Source: Notospermus geniculatus (lineage: Eukaryota; Nemertea; Pilidiophora; Heteronemertea; Lineidae). Taken from it: DNA of 64,000 bases. The stretch covers positions 1,161,205-1,225,204 of the forward strand of contig NMRB01000002.1 in the NCBI GenBank assembly GCA_002633025.1. Reading direction: 5' to 3'. Position numbers and translations under genes: made by a program. Below are positions 60,363 to 64,000 of the stretch, in pieces. The stretch's first letter is position 1, and each line of letters starts with the position of its first letter. Below the pieces are notes generated by a model, which did no database searches, was not told the origin of the DNA, and saw nothing but the letters and a program-made list of their open reading frames with translations.

Positions 60363-62490
60363 ACTATGAACGTCAACTCGAAGGAGCAAATATTTGTAAC
60401 ATGGAGTCGCCGTATGTGCTGAAATGCACTTCACATACGGTAATATTTTGATGCTTGGATCAGCCATATGCACTGCCCATTATTCTGACCAAACCAACCC
60501 ATGCACATGTACTGTGTGTCTTATGAGACAGTTTAATTGCGATATGTTGACAGACCACTCCATTTCAAATCAACACTTTTCGGGTAAAGATAGGTAAATG
60601 AACAGTAAGGCCAAGGGATAGCTCTGTGTGATCGTAGGCCTTATTTAGGCATTGCTCATGAATGTAAATATGACGAAATCGTCTGTGCCATTAGCTTTTT
60701 CTAGTCAAAGTGGTCGGTCCAGTCAGTTGAACTATGTATAACTCGCACCCCGCAATTCACATCTATCAAAATTTTAACTTGTTGAAACTAGCCTTCATTT
60801 TCAGCCATATAACATTCTCTATAATTATATTTTATATTTGTTACTCTGCTCCTTAATTGTCTATTCCTCTATCCATTTCACTGTCGATGAAACACGTAAG
60901 CTTCTGAGGAGGCGAGATGCCAGCTGAGAATAATGCAAACTAGCAGTGCCTTGAGGCCTCCAGTGCGCCGAGCTAAAATACATGCACGTTACAACAGGAC
61001 AAAACATTAGCCCGATTCAAAACGGGACGGAAATGTTCAGCAACAGAATATTATTCATGTTGTAGCCTGAACGCATATTGGAGTCTAGAACATCTTGAGG
61101 TAGGTTGAAGTACTTGTGGGATAAAACAAAATCAATATCAATATTTTTGACACGTGCATAACACAGGATGGGTAGACAGCAAGAAAGTAGTCGTGGACTA
61201 CATGAGGAGTTGCCGCAACCATGGAAGTGTGGCACTAATCGGCTGTATTGCCACTTCTGTCAGCATCATTTGCTACTACATGTACTTCGCGCTTATAAAC
61301 AGCACATCAATGAACGTCGTGCAGTGCATGGTTGCTGGACTGCAATTCAGCTGTCCACCACAGCAAGACTAGCCGTATACTTTGGCAAGATGATGTGATG
61401 TACTTAGCGTACTGTAAAAGAATGATAATTGCTTCTGGCCATAATGTAGGATTGTCTACATGTAGTCTCCAGTGCCCCAGCCATTCCTGCTTATCTCAAA
61501 ATACAGGCATGGCAGACGATACCCATGGCGAACTGGTACCCGTTTGCATGGTTTGTGGTGATGATTGTGCTTGTATTCACCCGAAGCTGCAAAAATGTTA
61601 CATGTACTTTCTTTCAGAGTAAAATAGCCTAACGTAAATGCGGAGTCAAACAAGGCTGTGTATGCGATAGCACGTTATCAGTAGTATTAAAGCGTTATCA
61701 TGGTTATGGCCCTTTTGGGTCTTTGCTTTTATAAAGCAATTTGACGAAGAGTATTTCGTCATTGAAACTTTTTGATACAGCTTTCTCAGCTGACGAACCG
61801 TCATTGTTATTGTTGTTGTTGATGTCTTGGTTGTTAGTGTCAAGTAAAAGAAACATGCCCTCTCGAAATTATTTTAGCAAAATTTGATACTGCAATAATG
61901 CATAATTTTTTGATAGTACGTAACACCCTTGCCAAGGATTCGTTGAAAACTTGCAATCTTGCTCAAGTGCTCGCAACGCAAATAGATATGATTGTGTCAC
62001 TGAACTTGCTTGATATTACCATTCTAACTTCAGTGATTTGCTAGCAACGTTCAGGTGTCGGTGGGTTTTACATTTAGGGAGCACAAGCAACCTGACTTTA
62101 CTGAACCGCAGTCGAACGCCTCCGTCGAGCACTTGGCCTGAGGTACATGTACGTTGAAATCGAAGTCGACCTTCGGGTACTTCCGACAGCGAGTGTTTTA
62201 CACAGTCCTCCTAAGTTTACTCTATATGAAGAACATTTGCTGTAGATCTTTCATTGTTTTGCCGCGTCGTGACTGGGTTTTCCGTTCTGCCCCCCGGGGC
62301 CAATGAAATGCCGTGCTGATGGAGCCCCTCCTCAGGTGTGCCGATACCACTGGAGTAATAAAACAAGGCGAGATTCTTAGAAGGCAACATAATGCATTAA
62401 TCACCATTCGTTGAGGTACATATTACCAGAGGTCCCCGAAGTTTTCACGGGTCGATTTCTAGGTAACAAGTAGTGTTTACTCCGCACAAT
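60363..62490. other. HFM1 3' flank and intergenic DNA
   Basis: The HFM1 3' untranslated region begins here. No AATAAA is visible in the first 1.5 kb, so the end of the transcript is not placed. Open frames at 61154-61622 overlap one another and have only a loose CxxC...H pattern. Nothing else is supported. Confidence 0.5.
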
Positions 62491-62550
62491 GGAACTATCT
62501 GCTGAGCTATCTGCCTCGCGAGGCAACTCACCGAAAATACGCGCACACGC

Positions 62551-62604
62551 GAGCTATCTGCTGAGCAAACGGTCCCGAATGACGTTTTGCTCAGCAGATA
62601 GCTC
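62551..62604. repeat. Perfect 19-bp inverted repeat (hairpin)
   Basis: GAGCTATCTGCTGAGCAAA at 62551-62569 is mirrored exactly at 62586-62604, with a 16-base loop. Part of the arm (CTATCTGCTGAGC) also occurs just upstream at about 62495. It may be a remnant of a larger fold-back element. Confidence 0.8.
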
Positions 62605-63395
62605 CAGTGTGCGGCAGGCTTTATACGTCGTCAAGAAGACATGCAGATTCAAATTTCTTTCAGGCACCGTATTTTGGGGGTTTTATGTCACTTCAAACGA
62701 ATCAAGTCCATGTTCTGTGGGCCTACACCCCACACATCATTTAGGAAAATAACTTTTCTGATGTTCCTTGGGAAAAAATATTGCCTCCATCAGTCTAATG
62801 AATGCATTGCAAGATTGAATGACATTCGGAAAATCCCGATGAGCCCCAACCCCATTCTCCAACGTATAGGAATCGTGGTTTGACACTTTCACATTTCGCA
62901 TCGCAAAAAGTAAGATATGATGGGTTGATGTCTGAATTTTTCAAAACTGAGTTTAACGTCACTTGACGTTGAGCCTGGAATGAAATGCCTTGAAGTACTG
63001 AATGAACAGCGCACACTCAAAATAATTCCGTGCTTTTTCAAACAGGCAAGTGCGGCCATTTTCGTTCAATCAATACTTGCCGCGTACCAAACTCGCAGTG
63101 AAACTTTGTTATTGCACTCCGTGAGAAGGAAATGCTGCTTATGAACACATCACAGGACCAACACGTCAAATGACTCGCAAAACGCATCGCGACGGACGAA
63201 GAACTCAGCGAACGAAGGAGCGCTAATGATATGTAGTGACGTCATCCCTACCCGGGAGTGTTTCAGTCGAGAAATCGTGCTTGGATTGCTTGCGGTTGGG
63301 TGTGACTCCGGTGCTGCGCGGTTTTTGAGCGAACGTCGGGAAAATCGGTATTTGGACGGAAGCCGGCTCGCGTAAACCTCTGATAAGACAGAGAA
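62605..63395 (+). promoter_or_regulatory. Probable promoter and 5' leader of the gene at the right edge
   Basis: The last 200 bp before the ATG at 63396 is richer in CG dinucleotides than its surroundings and contains a full palindromic CRE, TGACGTCA (63237-63244), about 155 bp upstream of the ATG. No clear TATA box was found. The transcription start is not determined. Confidence 0.4.
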
Positions 63396-63456
63396 ATGGA
63401 GTGCCGGATTTATCATCTGATTTTTGGTGCTATTTTCCTTTGGATAGCTTCTGTGG
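63396..63456 (+). CDS. First coding exon of an unidentified secreted or membrane protein
   Basis: The ATG has a good context (G at -3 and G at +4). It opens MECRIYHLIFGAIFLWIASV, a short charged start and a long hydrophobic core, as in a cleavable signal peptide or signal anchor. A strong donor (G|GTAAGTAATT) follows at 63457 after one base of the next codon (phase 1). Signal-peptide exons ending in phase 1 are common in animal extracellular proteins. The rest of the gene lies beyond the window; no further exon is visible up to 64000. The family cannot be named. Confidence 0.6.
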
Positions 63457-64000
63457 GTAAGTAATTAGTATCCATTCCTTTTAGTTACGACAGGCTGCTG
63501 TCATATCGACATTTTGTAATTTGGAGCTTGCATAAGTCCTTCACTTTATACATATAATAGGTACTGGTTTTGTAATTTTCCACTGGTTTTGGTGTATTTG
63601 TTTTTCTTCTTTTCTACAATCTATGAGGAAAGTTGAATGACAGTTTGAGGGGAAACCCTAACTACTGGCCGCGAGTGTTCAACTGTTGTTCCTGACATGA
63701 CGGCCCTAAAAATAATGCACGACCTTCTGAACCCTTTCGCCTGATTACTTTACAAGTAGCAAGGTCTAATGGCCCCATGGACCAACCGAATCGCTACACC
63801 ATACTTTTTCTCGCCGACAAAAAAAACTACTATCGCATGCTATAAACTTTGTTTCACATTAATCAGTTTGTTTAAAGGAAAAAATCAGCTTAAACTTTGT
63901 CAGCCGCTTGGTTGTTGGTGGTTTCGATGATCATGAGTGTCTGATTTAAAGGAGGACATGACAGAGGCATGTTCTTAAGATGCAACACGATATAATGGCG
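63457..64000 (+). other. First intron of the right-edge gene (partial)
   Basis: Begins with GTAAGTAATT. No acceptor followed by a convincing exon was seen before the window ends. Confidence 0.5.

Noticed and set aside
61154-61622. Overlapping frames with a loose CxxC...H pattern (zinc-finger-like)
   Set aside because: Spacing does not fit a C2H2 finger and several frames compete; not supported.
1-64000. tRNA, rRNA and CRISPR search by eye
   Set aside because: No B-box with a foldable cloverleaf, no rRNA-like segment and no regular spacer-repeat array was seen.

Overview
This is animal nuclear DNA: AT-rich, with intron-rich genes, long non-coding stretches and many miniature inverted-repeat transposons (MITEs). 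The frequent AGGCCTACATGTA- and TAGGCC-type words, and the style of the repeats, suggest a marine invertebrate, perhaps an echinoderm or another non-vertebrate deuterostome. The phylum cannot be fixed from the sequence alone and this placement is inference.

Three gene loci can be supported. (1) NUDT2, the diadenosine tetraphosphate hydrolase, lies on the minus strand at 41373-41825 as one intact coding exon of 150 codons. (2) HFM1/MER3, the meiotic crossover DNA helicase, lies on the plus strand at 50024-60362. I could assemble 27 exons in which every splice phase agrees, giving about 1,576 residues and the true stop codon; the N-terminal start is missing. (3) At the right edge, 63396-63456 is a probable first coding exon of a secreted or membrane protein: an ATG, a 20-residue signal peptide and a splice donor. 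NUDT2 and HFM1 are divergently oriented about 8 kb apart.

Layout: 1-41 kb holds no gene I can recognise, only non-coding DNA with hairpin and MITE elements at 6.8, 12.3-12.8, 12.9, 13.9, 25.2-26.5 and 32.4 kb. At 33.3-35.6 kb two near-identical 1.1-1.2 kb copies sit either side of a single N. They look like two haplotypes left side by side by the assembler, and one carries an extra 82-bp retroelement tail. The region 42.9-47.5 kb is a repeat field with a 145-bp period, a second tandem duplication and clean MITE insertions. The region 47.6-49.9 kb has TAGGCC-rich sequence, a MITE with a 9-bp target duplication, a 135-base assembly gap and another MITE just upstream of HFM1. The region 60.4-63.4 kb is non-coding apart from the putative 5' end of the last gene.

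The genes do not form a pathway. NUDT2 is housekeeping nucleotide clean-up and HFM1 is a germline recombination factor. No operon, CRISPR array, rRNA or tRNA gene was seen.
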